A stretch of DNA of 5,749 bases from positions 1 through 5,749 of the forward strand of contig CALFRR010000034.1 of NCBI GenBank assembly GCA_937919435.1, read 5' to 3'. This stretch comes from an uncultured Alphaproteobacteria bacterium (GTDB lineage: Bacteria; Pseudomonadota; Alphaproteobacteria; Rhizobiales; Ancalomicrobiaceae). The position numbers and the translations under genes were made by a program. How positions within the stretch are numbered: position 1 is the first letter of the stretch; the number at the start of each line of letters is the position of its first letter. This document shows, one piece after another, positions 5,293 through 5,749 of the stretch. The notes below the pieces were generated by a model that was not told where the DNA came from, did not search any database, and saw only the letters and a program-made list of their open reading frames with translations.

Positions 5293-5749
5293 ATGTCGTC
5301 GAAGAAGGATGGGACGAACCGGACCGGCGATCCGAAGCCGGATGAAGCGGCGGCGGTGACGTCGTCGTCGACCTCCGATCCCATCGCCCCCGCAGAGACG
5401 CCGCAGAGCGTCGCAGAGGCGCCCGTCGAACCGGCGGTCGCGGAGACCGTGCCGGCGGAGAGCGTGGGCGAGACCCCGGACAGTGCCGCGCCGGAAGCCG
5501 AACCCGATGCCGTGGCCGTCGAACCCGCACCGAGTGAAGCCGCAGCCGAACCCGTCGACGCGCCGGCCGAGCCGGTCGCGGTGGACGCGGCCGCATCCGA
5601 AGAGGCCCCCGCCGGATCCGAGCCGGCGGTCGAAGCGGTGGAGTCGGAGACCGAACCGGCCGCTTCCGCACCGGAACCGGTCGCGCCGGAGAGCGCCCCG
5701 ACGGTCGCTCCGGCGGCTGCCGGCACCGGCATCGGCCGGCTGCTCGGAG
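5293..5749 (+). CDS. Ala/Pro/Glu-rich N-terminus of a probable mitofilin/Mic60-like inner membrane protein (COG4223 type), 3' end cut by window edge
   Basis: Only the first 152 residues are visible. A short polar, lysine-containing head (MSSKKDGTNRTGDPKPDE) is followed by about 125 residues almost entirely of Ala, Pro, Glu, Val, Ser and Asp, with many imperfect units such as AEPV, VEPA and SEPA and hardly any aromatic or basic residues. The last visible residues, AAAGTGIGRLLG, bring back Gly and Arg as if approaching a membrane segment. No signal peptide or transmembrane helix is seen. In alphaproteobacteria the gene after hemD is commonly a Mic60/mitofilin homologue: a cytoplasmic disordered acidic head, one transmembrane helix, a periplasmic coiled coil and a C-terminal mitofilin domain, acting in inner membrane organisation and envelope contact, often followed by hemY. 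The call rests on gene position and composition, since no diagnostic domain is in view. Another membrane protein with a disordered head cannot be excluded. The gene starts 30 bp after hemD with no terminator between them. Confidence 0.65.
   Translation, partial: MSSKKDGTNRTGDPKPDEAAAVTSSSTSDPIAPAETPQSVAEAPVEPAVAETVPAESVGETPDSAAPEAEPDAVAVEPAPSEAAAEPVDAPAEPVAVDAAASEEAPAGSEPAVEAVESETEPAASAPEPVAPESAPTVAPAAAGTGIGRLLG

Noticed and set aside
5259..5345. A 28-residue acidic reading frame (MIGREHDQETGD...) whose ATG overlaps the hemD stop as ATGA
   Set aside because: The junction resembles a coupled gene, but there is no good Shine-Dalgarno sequence for it. Its third positions are less GC-biased than those of the neighbouring genes, and it runs across the better supported start of the next gene. 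Probably chance; conservation in relatives would reopen the question.
4980..5732. A 250-codon minus-strand frame, rich in Ala, Ser, Gly and Thr, at the right edge
   Set aside because: It looks like a repetitive secreted protein but is the mirror of the Ala/Pro/Glu-rich coding sequence. The plus strand has the good ribosome binding site and the operon context.

Overview
The window is very GC-rich, compact chromosomal DNA carrying eight protein genes in two divergent blocks and almost no non-coding sequence. The gene content and order (tsaD-gpsA-YciI-EVE facing away from hemC-hemD and an Ala/Pro/Glu-rich Mic60-like gene) together with the base composition point to an alphaproteobacterium, most likely of the Hyphomicrobiales (Rhizobiales) type. 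The genus cannot be told from this sequence alone. It looks like a housekeeping region: there are no insertion sequences, phage genes, CRISPR repeats, tRNAs or rRNAs.

Left block, minus strand, read from about 3456 down to 1: tsaD (tRNA t6A37 synthesis), gpsA (glycerol-3-phosphate dehydrogenase), a YciI-family protein, an EVE-domain protein, and a METTL20/ETF-beta-type protein lysine methyltransferase whose C-terminus runs off the left edge. Spacing is very tight: ATGA overlaps at tsaD/gpsA and EVE/methyltransferase, 27 bp between gpsA and the YciI gene, and 12 bp between the YciI and EVE genes. One transcript with translational coupling is the simplest reading.

Right block, plus strand, from 3621 to 5749: hemC and hemD, which carry out successive steps of tetrapyrrole synthesis (porphobilinogen to hydroxymethylbilane to uroporphyrinogen III), then the start of a gene whose visible part is a cytoplasmic, acidic, Ala/Pro/Glu-rich region. 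By position and composition this is probably the alphaproteobacterial mitofilin/Mic60 homologue that commonly follows hemD. The window stops before the expected membrane segment.

The only sizeable intergenic stretch is the 164 bp between the tsaD and hemC starts. It must hold the divergent promoters. A plausible sigma70-type promoter for hemC can be read there; none is obvious for tsaD. tsaD has no usable ATG and seems to start at GTG with a weak ribosome binding site.

I found no evidence of a novel system. The points most worth a second look are the non-canonical SAM motif I of the methyltransferase, its tight coupling to an EVE gene, the unusual tsaD start with two tiny upstream reading frames, a repeat-derived hairpin inside hemD, and the low-complexity head of the Mic60-like protein.
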